A DNA stretch of 64,000 nucleotides, from positions 2,976,001-3,040,000 of the forward strand of contig NZ_CP013862.1 of assembly GCF_001307805.1 (NCBI RefSeq), read 5' to 3'. This document shows, piece by piece, positions 52,672-61,747 of this stretch. The DNA comes from Lentibacillus amyloliquefaciens. GTDB lineage: Bacteria > Bacillota > Bacilli > Bacillales > Amphibacillaceae. Position 1 is the first letter of the stretch; each line of letters starts with the position of its first letter. A program made the translations under genes and the position numbers. The notes below the pieces were generated by a model. The model saw only the letters and a program-made list of their open reading frames with translations, ran no database searches and was not told where the DNA came from.

Positions 52672-54144
52672 TTGAAAAAACCAATGGATTTAAACTCTTT
52701 AGTAAGCAGTTATAACTCTTTATCAGAAGAGACTTTTAATGAACTTTTGAGCTTTTTCGATTTTGATTTAAGAAAAGATGAAATAGAACAGATTTCAATG
52801 TTTATAGATAACTTAGAAATTGAAGATAAATATTTTGGATATTTTTATTTGGGTTACAAGATACCCCAAATAGACAAAGAATTCGATTTACTTAGATTTG
52901 GAGAAAACTATATCTTAAATGTTGAAATAAAATCTATCTTGAAAGTAGATGATGCAAAGGAACAACTAATTATGAATCGATATTATTTAGCTTCCTTAGG
53001 CAAGAAAATAAAGTCATTTACTTATGTCGCAGAACATAACAGTCTTTATCAACTAGATGATAATGAAAACTTTCAGCAAATACAATTTGATGTATTTGAA
53101 AAGCTATTGTCCAGTCAAAAGTTGGAGCACCATTCGAATTTAGATGAATTATTTGATCCATCTGATTATCTGGTGTCCCCTTTCAATGATAGTGAAAGAT
53201 TCAATAGTGGCTCTTACTTTTTGACTAAACAACAACAGGAGTTTAAGGAAGCTATTTTAAAGGGTTCCGCAAAATTTACAATTATAGAGGGTCTACCAGG
53301 AACAGGAAAGACATTATTGCTCTACGATTTAGCAAAAGAATTTATTGAGGATTATAATACTGTCATTATTCATACCGGAACCTTAAATATGGGGCATTTG
53401 AAATTGAAGCACCAATATAAATGGAAAATTATTCCTATTAAAGACTGTAAAGAGATTGAACACATCAAACCAAAATTTATTTTTATTGATGAGACTCAAA
53501 GAATGAGACCTCACCAACTTGACTATCTTATTAGATATGTAATTGCAAATGATGTATTCTGCATTTTCTCGATTGATCCAAAGCAAATTCTCTCTCTTCA
53601 AGAATGGGATTATGATAATAAAAGTACACTCATGACCCTGGAAGACATTGAAGAATATAAACTAAGTAAAAAGATTAGAACAAATAAAGAGCTTGGTGCC
53701 TTTATTAAAGGTTTATTTAACTTAAATTATATGAAGTACTGCAATAATACCGATAACATATCTATTCACTACTTTAATGATATTAGTCAAGCTAGAGGAT
53801 TTGCAGAAGGCTTGGAAATAGAGGGATGGCAGGTTATCGACTATACAGGAGAAAATTGGAACGGCCAGTTAATAGAAAAGATGAGACTATACAGAGGATT
53901 AAATGCGCATGGTGTTTTGGGGCAAGAGTTTGATAAGGTTCTTGTTTTAGTAGGATCTACTTTTTACTATCGTGAAGATGGTGGTCTTGCTGTAATACGA
54001 AAAAATCATTATGACCCCGAACGAATGTTTTATCAATCAGTTACCCGTGCAAGAAAACAAATCATGTTGCTTATTGTAAATAATCCAGAATTCATGACTA
54101 AGCTCACTAATGCATTGAATAAAAAGAAAAAACAATTCTCTTAG
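52672..54144 (+). CDS. Nuclease-helicase fusion (NERD-like nuclease plus DUF2075/SF1 helicase), defence candidate
   Basis: 490-residue cytoplasmic protein. The N-terminal part holds a restriction-nuclease-like core: FDLLRFGENYILNVEIKS supplies Asp (72), then Glu-x-Lys (85, 87), as in NERD/PD-(D/E)XK nucleases. From about residue 185 follows an SF1 helicase of the DUF2075 type: Walker A GLPGTGKT (207-214), Walker B FIFIDETQR (269-277), a SIDPKQIL-type motif III near 300, and the C-terminal VTRARKQIMLL. Nuclease-plus-DUF2075 helicases include the staphylococcal anti-phage protein Nhi, so phage defence is a fair inference. TTG 52672 fits AGGTGAGG best; GTG 52663 and ATG 52681 are alternatives. 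Confidence 0.8.
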   Translation: MKKPMDLNSLVSSYNSLSEETFNELLSFFDFDLRKDEIEQISMFIDNLEIEDKYFGYFYLGYKIPQIDKEFDLLRFGENYILNVEIKSILKVDDAKEQLIMNRYYLASLGKKIKSFTYVAEHNSLYQLDDNENFQQIQFDVFEKLLSSQKLEHHSNLDELFDPSDYLVSPFNDSERFNSGSYFLTKQQQEFKEAILKGSAKFTIIEGLPGTGKTLLLYDLAKEFIEDYNTVIIHTGTLNMGHLKLKHQYKWKIIPIKDCKEIEHIKPKFIFIDETQRMRPHQLDYLIRYVIANDVFCIFSIDPKQILSLQEWDYDNKSTLMTLEDIEEYKLSKKIRTNKELGAFIKGLFNLNYMKYCNNTDNISIHYFNDISQARGFAEGLEIEGWQVIDYTGENWNGQLIEKMRLYRGLNAHGVLGQEFDKVLVLVGSTFYYREDGGLAVIRKNHYDPERMFYQSVTRARKQIMLLIVNNPEFMTKLTNALNKKKKQFS

Positions 54145-54205
54145 TAATAATTACAAAGTCCCCTTCAACTAAAGGGTGCTTTACTTTTACAAGATCTTCA
54201 AATCA

Positions 54206-54276
54206 ATCTTCCGCAAACGGGCGCTAATCTTTAATAAGACTTAGCGCCAATATCGCATGTAAGGGCCGGCTTTGTA
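54206..54276. repeat. Short intergenic repeat family A
   Basis: AATCTTCCGCAAACGGGCGC, TAATCTTTAATAAGACTTA, GCGCC, and GCATGTAAGGGCCGGCTTTG. GGCGCTAA and TTAGCGCC are inverse arms. Confidence 0.75.
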
Positions 54277-54298
54277 CTGTGTATGAAGGAGGAAAAGG

Positions 54299-55477
54299 AT
54301 GTTGAATTTAACAAAAAAAGAGATTCATAATATAACAGTTATTGATAAGAATAAAAAATTTCTGGATAAAGGATTTGGACATTATTATTATCGTGGTCTT
54401 ATCTTTTTTTTCGTCATACTTATATTATTCAGTATCCCTTTAATTAGAGGGGACGCATCTGGGTTGGATTATTTGTTCCTTTTCATTGTTTTGTTTCTTT
54501 TCTACTCAATGATAATGGGTATGCTTTGGGGATTTGTTTCTCTGTCAGCCTGGTCTGGTAAGCGATATATAAAGAAGATGAATATAAGCCGAAAAGAGTA
54601 TGAAGAAATCATACATGAACACGGCAAAGACGAACTTACCGAGATGTATGAGCAGTTGACAAAGCGGTATCAGGTTGAGAGCTTACATAAAATGCCGGAA
54701 TTCCGCGTTCCTGAAAACCCAGTTATCTATGAAAAAGTAGGTCGTTGGCTGGGATGGGACGAAGTAGATAAAAGTCAGAATAGCAGAAAAAAATCGAAAA
54801 GCGACAGTTTAGCAATCTATAAAATGTTATTGCATTATTGGAATAAACGATTTTTTCAAGTGCACTATACAACGAAAAGAACAAAAAATACTTCATTTGG
54901 TCGGAAACACGTTTTTGATTCGGTGGAAGGGGATAAGGTAACAATTGAAAATTACTATGAAGCACCACACCCTGTAAACGACGATTTATTATTTGACACA
55001 ATTTCTTATGTATACAAGCAAAAGAAAAATGTCTATGACGAGAGAAAAAGTAATATTGGAATTCTTTGGAACTTACAAATGCCAGATGTAAAAGAATTTA
55101 ATTCAGATATCTCGAATAATTTTTATATTGCTCCCGCTGGAAAGCAGTCAAAAATGGATTTTTATAACTACCATGTTACCAGGGGAGGTTACGATGTATA
55201 TATCACTGGTGATGTATTGAACAGGGAATTGGATAAGGTTCTGAAACTAATCAGCCCCTTCACTGAACGGGATTGGGAACTTGGAGTCGAATACACTGGG
55301 AGTTATATGTATATCTATCTGCCCGAATTTCTTCCCGATATTGAAAACATAACTTCAGAGTCTGAATTATTACATGTATGTAGGAGAGTTGATAGCTTTT
55401 ACAGCTTTTTTAAACGTTCGCTTGTCTGGAGATACGGAGAAATCGAAATGTGGAATAAAGGTGAACCCAATGACTGA
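54299..55477 (+). CDS. Two-helix membrane protein with large cytoplasmic domain, 392 aa
   Basis: Unrecognised protein. Two membrane helices near the start (about 32-50 and 60-85) are followed by about 300 soluble residues with mixed alpha/beta character, rich in Lys, Tyr and Asp; the end reads EIEMWNKGEPND. GAAGGAGGAAAAGG precedes ATG 54299. AT-rich, and flanked on both sides by repeat family A. It comes directly after the nuclease-helicase, 155 bases away with no clear terminator, so a joint function is possible but unproven. Confidence 0.7.
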   Translation: MLNLTKKEIHNITVIDKNKKFLDKGFGHYYYRGLIFFFVILILFSIPLIRGDASGLDYLFLFIVLFLFYSMIMGMLWGFVSLSAWSGKRYIKKMNISRKEYEEIIHEHGKDELTEMYEQLTKRYQVESLHKMPEFRVPENPVIYEKVGRWLGWDEVDKSQNSRKKSKSDSLAIYKMLLHYWNKRFFQVHYTTKRTKNTSFGRKHVFDSVEGDKVTIENYYEAPHPVNDDLLFDTISYVYKQKKNVYDERKSNIGILWNLQMPDVKEFNSDISNNFYIAPAGKQSKMDFYNYHVTRGGYDVYITGDVLNRELDKVLKLISPFTERDWELGVEYTGSYMYIYLPEFLPDIENITSESELLHVCRRVDSFYSFFKRSLVWRYGEIEMWNKGEPND

Positions 55478-55550
55478 TTGGTATTAATATTGATACATTT
55501 TCTGAGTGAAATAGAAATACTAGACGCGAAATTATAATAGCAATATAATT

Positions 55551-55620
55551 TTCAATAATCGGGCACGATTATCTAATAAGAATTGCGCCAATATTCGCAT
55601 ATAAGGTCCATTTAACGGAA
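55551..55620. repeat. Short intergenic repeat family A
   Basis: TTCAATAATCGGGCACGATT, ATCTAATAAGAATTGCGCC, and GCATATAAGGTCCATTTAAC. Located 75 bases after the 392-residue gene. Confidence 0.7.
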
Positions 55621-55673
55621 TAAATTATGTTAAAATCGAATCAGTTAAAAGGCGAAAGAGGGGAGGGTTCTAG

Positions 55674-55991
55674 GTGGGCTTAGCTTTGGAAATTGTGCGT
55701 ATTTTACTACCTGTTGTAATAGCGGGTGGGATTGCAGTATTTGTAGTTATAAGGATGAAACATAAATATAAGAAAGGTACGCTGGGTAAGAAAAAATCAA
55801 AAGGTGCCCAAAATTTATTAGATAGTTTAATACCACTTGGAATGGTGATTGGTTGTGCTGTTGCTGTACTTCTCAGCATATTTTTCCCAATCTCCTTACT
55901 AACTACAATTGGCTTGGGAGCAGGAATAGGTTTATTATTTGGGTATTTTGCTTATGAAATTTATAGTAAAGAAGCAGAAAGTTATTCATAA
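55674..55991 (+). CDS. Small membrane protein, 105 aa
   Basis: Three predicted helices (about 7-27, 48-67 and 72-95) with a Lys-rich cytoplasmic loop (RMKHKYKKGTLGKKKSKG) and a short acidic end. The start is GTG 55674 behind GGGGAGGG. The family is not recognised. It lies in a run of small unrelated genes separated by repeat family A. Confidence 0.65.
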   Translation: MGLALEIVRILLPVVIAGGIAVFVVIRMKHKYKKGTLGKKKSKGAQNLLDSLIPLGMVIGCAVAVLLSIFFPISLLTTIGLGAGIGLLFGYFAYEIYSKEAESYS

Positions 55992-55995
55992 ATAG

Positions 55996-56060
55996 CTATC
56001 TTCCGGAAAAGGCGCAAGAACGGAATAAGACATTGCGTCCGTAATTTATATAGGGGTTAT
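55996..56060. repeat. Short intergenic repeat family A
   Basis: AGCTATCTTCCGGAAAAGGC, GCAAGAACGGAATAAGACAT and TGCGTCCGTAATTTATATAG. Begins four bases after the upstream stop. Confidence 0.65.
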
Positions 56061-56074
56061 ATTGGGGTGAGTTT

Positions 56075-56617
56075 GTGGAGAGAAAAACTAATTTGTGGTC
56101 TTTTTATTTAATGCTTACTTGCCTGATATTTATAATTTACTCATTATATTCTACTATTAACAGCAACAGCACTTGGTTAATTGCGCCTCCGAATTATGTA
56201 TTACTTATAATGAGTTTATCAGCCTTGGTTTTAGGAATAATAGGTTTTAAAGATAAACGAAACTGGCGTGCCAAAACACGCAGCTGGATAACAGTAATCC
56301 TGTCACCTTTGTTGGCTATGGCACTTTTTCTGGCGATGTCATTCACAGCGTTTTTTTCATCAATTGGGGTAAATGAACCAATAAAGACAATGAGTTCTCC
56401 TGATGGTGATTATATTATTGATTTTTATTATTTTGATGCAGGGGCAACAGGTTCATTTGGCGTAAGAGGCGAAATAGATGGCCCGCTATGGGTCAAGAAA
56501 AGAATTTATTACCAGGAAGGTATAGAAAATATTGATGTTAACTGGATGAGTGATCATAAAGTTTCTATAAACAATCATTCCTTGAACTTAGCTGAGGGAG
56601 AAACATATGGCTATTAG
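56075..56617 (+). CDS. DUF5412-type membrane protein, 180 aa
   Basis: Three helices (about 8-27, 37-56 and 69-92), then an extracytoplasmic beta-rich domain with the run MSSPDGDYIIDFYYFDAGAT and GVRGEIDGPLWVKKRIYY, the DUF5412 pattern. Function unknown. Start GTG 56075 after GGGGTGAG. Both neighbours are copies of repeat family A. Confidence 0.7.
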   Translation: MERKTNLWSFYLMLTCLIFIIYSLYSTINSNSTWLIAPPNYVLLIMSLSALVLGIIGFKDKRNWRAKTRSWITVILSPLLAMALFLAMSFTAFFSSIGVNEPIKTMSSPDGDYIIDFYYFDAGATGSFGVRGEIDGPLWVKKRIYYQEGIENIDVNWMSDHKVSINNHSLNLAEGETYGY

Positions 56618-56694
56618 CGCTTCTTTTCGAGTGGCTGTAGTTTGTACAACGTAAGTAACACCTTTTAACAATACCAGCTAATATCAAAAAACGA

Positions 56695-56755
56695 CTATTC
56701 AATAATTGGGCGCAAAAACGGAATAAGTGACAGAGCCAATTTTACTACTTGAGTT
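56695..56755. repeat. Short intergenic repeat family A
   Basis: CTATTCAATAATTGGGCGCA, AAAACGGAATAAGTGA and GAGCCAATTTTACTACTTGA. Confidence 0.65.
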
Positions 56756-56827
56756 GGAATTGAAGGCGAAATTTGGTTGAAGTGCAGGAAGGGTTATGAA
56801 AAAGCAAATGGTAAAGGTGGGATATAT

Positions 56828-57202
56828 ATGAAAGTGTTTTTTCGAACACTATATTCGATTCTATTAATTGGAGCTGGTGTCTTGCATTTCGTCCATGAAC
56901 GAGGCTTCCGTAAGATTGTCCCGAAAACACTTCCCTTACGACGCCCCATTGTGCTGGTCTCAGGTGTTTTTGAAATGATCTTTTCCGTCTTGCTTTGGGT
57001 GAAAAAAGGGCAACATATCACAGGGAAACTTTTAGCATTTTTTATGATTGCTGTTTTTCCAGCAAATGTATACATGGCTGTGAAAAGAATATCATTCCGT
57101 CCGGGAAAACAAGCGAACCCTTGGATTCTATGGTTACGTTTACCCCTGCAACTTCCACTGGTTGCTGGCGCATTAACGCTGGGAAGAAAAAATAACAGAT
57201 AA
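56828..57202 (+). CDS. DoxX-like membrane protein
   Basis: 124-residue four-helix membrane protein of the DoxX/DoxD-like family (RTLYSILLIGAGVLHFVHER; PIVLVSGVFEMIFSVLLW; IAVFPANVYMAVKR). DoxX proteins take part in thiosulfate oxidation or redox complexes in some species; here the role is unknown. ATG 56828 follows AAAGGTGGGA; the frame extends up to 56777 without a ribosome site. Confidence 0.8.
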   Translation: MKVFFRTLYSILLIGAGVLHFVHERGFRKIVPKTLPLRRPIVLVSGVFEMIFSVLLWVKKGQHITGKLLAFFMIAVFPANVYMAVKRISFRPGKQANPWILWLRLPLQLPLVAGALTLGRKNNR

Positions 57203-57204
57203 AC

Positions 57205-57280
57205 TATTACATAAACGGAGCGCAAGAACGGAATAAGACTTGTGCCACTTTTGCTTATAAGGGCCATTTAATTGAACAAA
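57205..57280. repeat. Short intergenic repeat family A
   Basis: ACATAAACGGAGCGCAAGAA, CGGAATAAGACTTGTGCC and CTTATAAGGGCCATTTAATTG. Begins three bases after the DoxX stop. Confidence 0.75.
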
Positions 57281-57359
57281 AGAAGATAACGTTACATATC
57301 AAAGGTGAAAAATGGGGATACCTAAAGAGTAACATAAGCTAGACACTGGAGGGACTCCT

Positions 57360-58105
57360 GTGGAACCTAAAAAGAATGTCAAATTAACATCGGCAGAAAT
57401 TACTCATCTTTGGACAGCATACATGAATGATACTGCATTGATATGTCAGTTAAAATACTTTTTAGCAAAAGTTGAGGATGAGGAAATAAGACCTGTTATC
57501 CAACATACCATAGATGTTACCAATAGACATATTGAAACATTAACAGGTATTTTCAACAAAGAAAATTATCCTATTCCTTATGGTTTTAAAATGGATGAGG
57601 ATGTAGACATAACTGCTCCAAGACTTTATGCTGATACTTTTTTTCTAGGCTACCTTCATAATGTGGGGCAAATTGCTTCACAGGCATACAGCATAAGTTT
57701 GAGCTTATCAACTAGAGCAGATATTTATAGGTATTTTGCTGAAGGTCATAAAGAAATGACAGAAATTACTAGACAAGCAAAGGAATTGTTATTATCCAAA
57801 GGGCTGTATGACAGACCCCCTACTCTTGAAACCCCTGAAAGTTATGATTTTGTAAAAAGCCAAATGGTTATTTTGGAGAAAGGAGACCTTTGGCAGGTAC
57901 AGAAATAACAAATCTATTTGCTAACTTCCAAAGAAATGCTTTTGGTACAGTCACTATAATTGGATTCAGTCAGGTTGCAAAGTCAAAAGAGGTAAGAAAA
58001 TTTCTTGTAAGGAGCAAGGAAATTGCTCAAAAACATTGTGAGGTATTTGGCTCAATCATGAAAGAAGATGACATTCCCATTATCTTGAATAACGCTTTTA
58101 TTTAA
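57360..58105 (+). pseudogene. Broken DUF3231 gene
   Basis: DUF3231 proteins (about 330 residues, two similar four-helix halves, often spore- or coat-associated in Bacilli) are split here. The first half runs from GTG 57360 (behind GGAGGGA; LTSAEITHLWTAYMNDTALI) to a stop at 57908. The continuation lies in another frame from 57890 (AGTEITNLFANFQRNAFG; GFSQVAKSKEVRKFLVRSKE) and ends early at 58105 after MKEDDIP, where relatives have over 80 more residues. So it has at least one frameshift and a lost 3' end. An active product is unlikely. Confidence 0.8.
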
Positions 58106-58212
58106 AGATATGATCTAGCCAAAAATTTCGATTTCGTGTAAAAATTAAATGTAGGGTATTGCAATTAATCATCAACGATCCCTCAAGAGGGTTTATCAGG
58201 AATGATATAAAG

Positions 58213-58253
58213 TTAACATCTTTATCTAATCTTTACATCGTTATGCTATCTTT
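58213..58253. promoter_or_regulatory. ATCTTT direct repeats upstream of the response regulator
   Basis: ATCTTT occurs at 58218, 58229 and 58248, the middle one inside CTAATCTTTACATC (58226-58239). The same core is found before the amidase and deacetylase genes. Candidate binding site of the response regulator. Confidence 0.45.
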
Positions 58254-58292
58254 TTATAGGTGCTAACCTTTTAGACATTGCGAGGGAGACAA

Positions 58293-58979
58293 ATGCAAAA
58301 ATCAATATTAATTGTAGAAGATGAAGACATTTTACGTGAAGTTGTTAAGGATTATTTATTAGATGCAGGATATGAAGTATTAGAAGCAGTAGATGGAAAT
58401 GAAGCTTTAGCTATTTTTGAAGAACATGACATACATTTAATTATTCTGGATATTATGTTGCCGGAGTTAGATGGATGGTCCGTTTGCAGAAAAATACGCA
58501 AAGCTTCCAATGTGGCGATTATTATGTTGACAGCACGTGCGGATGAAGATGATACACTGCTAGGTTTTGAATTAGGTGCTGATGATTATGTCACAAAGCC
58601 ATACAGCCCGCCAATTTTGCTGGCCAGAGTAAAACGATTAATTGATAGCCGCTATGCCCGGGCAGGTAAGTTACCTGATGAAGATACTTTAATCAGTAAT
58701 GGTATCTGTGTCCAATTCCCTACACGAACAGTGACAGTAGATGGGGAAAGTATCACTTTGACATACACGGAGTTTGAAATATTAACCTATTTAATGCAAA
58801 ATCAAGGGATTATTATTACAAGGGAACAACTTATTACTAAAGTATGGGGCTATGAATTTGATGGTGATGATCGCACAATCAATAGTCACATCCGTAATTT
58901 GCGGTATAAGTTAGGCACTAAAGCAAATTGTATTGTCACGGTTATTCGAGCTGGCTATAAATTTGAGGGAATAACATGA
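58293..58979 (+). CDS. OmpR-family response regulator
   Basis: 228-residue DNA-binding response regulator. Receiver about 1-118: acidic pocket VEDED (9-11), phosphorylated Asp in IILDIMLPE (D53), Thr in MLTARA and Lys in YVTKPYSPP. Winged helix about 130-226 (TYTEFEILTYLMQNQGIIIT; WGYEFDGDDRTINSHIRNLR). ATG 58293 follows GAGGGAGA; the TTG 15 bases earlier is in the ribosome site. Its stop overlaps the kinase start (ATGA). Probably autoregulated. Confidence 0.93.
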   Translation: MQKSILIVEDEDILREVVKDYLLDAGYEVLEAVDGNEALAIFEEHDIHLIILDIMLPELDGWSVCRKIRKASNVAIIMLTARADEDDTLLGFELGADDYVTKPYSPPILLARVKRLIDSRYARAGKLPDEDTLISNGICVQFPTRTVTVDGESITLTYTEFEILTYLMQNQGIIITREQLITKVWGYEFDGDDRTINSHIRNLRYKLGTKANCIVTVIRAGYKFEGIT

Positions 58980-60775
58980 AAAAAGGCATTGTATTAAAAT
59001 TATTTTTGCTGACAACATTATTGTGCATACTCATTTTGGCAACGATTTATATTGGACAAACTGTATTTTTTAAGCAATATTATGCAACCCAAAAGGTAAA
59101 TGACATTAAAACGAGTATTGAATCTTTTAAGAAGGAATACCTGAAGGCCGGGGAAAATGTACAGGCAATTAAAAGGCTGGAGCAGGATTTCTACCAGGAA
59201 CATTCGACGTGGATTACAACGTTGGATAGTGCAGGAAATATTAAATACTCAAATGACTTTTCTGTGAAAATTCATTCAGATGTTTCTCCGAAAAAGGATC
59301 TCGTTAATCGTGATATTACCATCCCTTTGTACAGTTTTATCGGTTTAGAAGATTTGGAAAGGGTCAAGTTTGATTTAGAACAAGGAAAGCGTATTATGAT
59401 TGATGGGGTAATGAAAGATGATACAATAGTTCCTGCCATTTTAACCAGACGGAACACGAATTTTGTATTAGAGAATAAGCTGCTGTCGGAAGAGTTATAT
59501 GGAAACAGCACTAAAACAGAACCCGCTAAAATAGAACCTTCACCAGCAGGAGAGTCGCGGATATATTTAACGGGAAAAATTAAGAAATTACAATTACCTG
59601 CAGAATCCGTACGTTCAACTATTTACACAAATCGTGTGTTTATCGAACAAATCAAACAATTTCAAGTGAATCTGCTATTTAATGATAATTATAATGGCCA
59701 TGCGAAAACAATGGACTATGAGCAAAATAATATTAACTACAAAATATTAATCAGACCGATAAAAGATGTGAATGGTGACATGGCTTATATTTTTTCTATG
59801 ACGTCATTACAGCCAATTGATGAAGCTGTACAAATGTTGGAAGACTATTATGTATACTTAATTATATTTGTTCTGCTCCTGATTGTCCTGGTTTCTTTTT
59901 ATTATTCAAAAAAAATCGCCAACCCTTTGCTGCAAATAAACGATACGACAAGCAAGATTGCCAATTTGGACTTTTCCGAGACAATACCTGTCAGGTCAAA
60001 AGATGAAATTGGTGCATTATCACACAATATTAATAGCCTCTCGACCACGCTGCATTCGCATATTAATCAATTGCAGGAGGATATCGAGAAGGAAAAACAA
60101 CTGGAACATACACGTAAAGAATTTATTTCCGGTGTGTCACATGAATTAAAGACACCTTTAAGTATATTGAAGAGCTGTATCTCCATTTTAGAAGATGGTG
60201 TCGCTAAGGATAAAAAAGATTATTATTTTAACGCAATGGCAAAAGAAGTCGATAAAATGGATATGCTCATTGTCGATATGCTCGAATTGGCAAAATTTGA
60301 ATCCGGCACGTACAAAATGGAAATGGATGTCTTCTATATTGATCAGGTTATCGAGCATATTTGCGAACAATTAGCTTTAGACATCGTTAACAAGCAATTA
60401 CATGTTCATAAACACCTGTCCGGGACAAAGGTTGTTGCAAATCAGCATCGGATTGAACAAGTGATTACGAACTTTATTACCAATGCGATTCGTTACACAC
60501 CGAAAAATAAAAACATTAGGATTTCCACGATAGAAGAGCAGGATCGTGTAAAAGTAAGTGTGGAAAATAACGGGGCTCCTATCGCAGAAGAACATTTAGA
60601 GAAAATATGGGATCGTTTTTATCGTGGTGATACGTCTCGCGGTCGTTCGGAAGGAAGTACGGGCTTAGGGCTCGCTATTTCAAAAAATATTTTAGAACTT
60701 CATGGTGTGCAGTATGGGGTAATGAATACAGAAGAAGGCGTGTTGTTTTACTTCTATTTGAATAAAAAAGAGTAG
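58976..60775 (+). CDS. Sensor histidine kinase partner
   Basis: 599-residue membrane kinase. Helix 1 about 8-31, an extracytoplasmic sensor of about 260 residues, helix 2 about 291-310, HAMP 311-365, HisKA with phospho-acceptor His in GVSHELKTP (H389), and an ATPase domain with N box NFITNAIRYTP, G1 WDRFYRGD and G2 GLGLAISKN. The sensor lacks a recognised domain. The wall enzymes that follow suggest it reads envelope or wall stress. Closed by a terminator at 60795. Confidence 0.92.
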   Translation: MKKGIVLKLFLLTTLLCILILATIYIGQTVFFKQYYATQKVNDIKTSIESFKKEYLKAGENVQAIKRLEQDFYQEHSTWITTLDSAGNIKYSNDFSVKIHSDVSPKKDLVNRDITIPLYSFIGLEDLERVKFDLEQGKRIMIDGVMKDDTIVPAILTRRNTNFVLENKLLSEELYGNSTKTEPAKIEPSPAGESRIYLTGKIKKLQLPAESVRSTIYTNRVFIEQIKQFQVNLLFNDNYNGHAKTMDYEQNNINYKILIRPIKDVNGDMAYIFSMTSLQPIDEAVQMLEDYYVYLIIFVLLLIVLVSFYYSKKIANPLLQINDTTSKIANLDFSETIPVRSKDEIGALSHNINSLSTTLHSHINQLQEDIEKEKQLEHTRKEFISGVSHELKTPLSILKSCISILEDGVAKDKKDYYFNAMAKEVDKMDMLIVDMLELAKFESGTYKMEMDVFYIDQVIEHICEQLALDIVNKQLHVHKHLSGTKVVANQHRIEQVITNFITNAIRYTPKNKNIRISTIEEQDRVKVSVENNGAPIAEEHLEKIWDRFYRGDTSRGRSEGSTGLGLAISKNILELHGVQYGVMNTEEGVLFYFYLNKKE

Positions 60776-60794
60776 ATATTTTTATTAATAATGT

Positions 60795-60834
60795 AAGCCA
60801 TCCGTTCAATGGGTTTGAACAGATGGCTTTTTTT
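60795..60834 (+). terminator. Terminator of the two-component operon
   Basis: AAGCCATCCGTTCAA and TTGAACAGATGGCTT pair with one mismatch around TGGG, followed by T. Confidence 0.85.
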
Positions 60835-60904
60835 GTGCGGAATCTCCGCAAAGCCGATTTTATTCAGTCGCGAAATTTTTATACGGTATTGACCTTATCT
60901 GCAC

Positions 60905-60938
60905 TTAATCTTTACATCTGTCTATTAATCTTTAAAAC
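60905..60938. promoter_or_regulatory. TTAATCTTTA direct repeats upstream of the amidase
   Basis: TTAATCTTTACATC at 60905-60918 and TTAATCTTTAAAAC at 60925-60938, exactly 20 bases apart (about two helix turns), 40-70 bases before the amidase ATG. Fits tandem binding by an OmpR-type dimer. Confidence 0.5.
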
Positions 60939-60976
60939 GTACAAAGATGCTTTGAAAAAGAAAGGATAGATGAAAG

Positions 60977-61705
60977 ATGGTATTTCAACGGAAAAACGGG
61001 AGAAATCACAGGACACGGAATATGTTGGTTGTGACATTGCTCATATTTCCAACCCTGATTTTATCGGCTTGCTCCGGCAATTCCGATAACAACAATAATG
61101 CTGAGGTCAATAGCAGTAATAACAAAAATACAGCTTTTAAGGTTGTAATCGATCCGGGGCATGGCGGTAAAGATAACGGGGCAACAGGCGCCAGCGGCCA
61201 ATATGAAAAGCGTTTTACGTTAAGTTTGTCAAAAAAAGTGGAAAAACTGTTGGAGCAGGAATCGGAAATGGAAGTTTTCATGACGAGAACAGATGACAGT
61301 TTTATTTCGCAGGAAAGCCGCTACAGACCAAAATATGCCAATAAACTGAATGCGGATGTATTTGTATCTATTCATGGCAACACGTTTTCCAATCCGAGTG
61401 TTTCAGGCACCGAAACATTTTACTACCACAATAATTCCCGCCAGTTTGCTCAGATGTTACAGAAACACGTGGTTGAAGCTACCGGATTCAGGGATAGAGG
61501 AATCAAGAAGAAAGATCTGTTCGTCGTAAGGGATACGGAAATGCCGGCAGCTTTGATTGAAGTAGGTTACCTGACGAATCCCGCGGACGAGTCCGAAATG
61601 CGTACGGACGATCTTCAATCACGTGTCGCAGCTTCAATTGTTGAAGGGATTAAAGAGTACAAAGAACAGTCGGATGAACAAGGCTTTTTAAATGGGGTGT
61701 TTTAA
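60977..61705 (+). CDS. N-acetylmuramoyl-L-alanine amidase lipoprotein (Amidase_3)
   Basis: 242-residue zinc amidase that cuts stem peptides from peptidoglycan. A basic N-terminus, then a lipoprotein signal with LILSACSGN (Cys at 32) and an Asn/Ser linker to about 53. Catalytic set: VIDPGHGGKDNGATG (His), YEKRFTLSLSKKV (Glu), VSIHGNTFSNP (His) and ALIEVGYLTNPAD (Glu). No wall-binding repeats; the lipid anchor keeps it at the membrane. Single-gene unit with its own repeats and terminator. Confidence 0.93.
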   Translation: MVFQRKNGRNHRTRNMLVVTLLIFPTLILSACSGNSDNNNNAEVNSSNNKNTAFKVVIDPGHGGKDNGATGASGQYEKRFTLSLSKKVEKLLEQESEMEVFMTRTDDSFISQESRYRPKYANKLNADVFVSIHGNTFSNPSVSGTETFYYHNNSRQFAQMLQKHVVEATGFRDRGIKKKDLFVVRDTEMPAALIEVGYLTNPADESEMRTDDLQSRVAASIVEGIKEYKEQSDEQGFLNGVF

Positions 61706-61747
61706 GACCAGGGCTAAAAATCAATACAGCAATATACAGCGCAGCAT

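Noticed and set aside
57890..58105. Separate 71-residue gene after the DUF3231 frame
   Set aside because: It continues the DUF3231 family sequence in another frame and lacks its own ribosome site.
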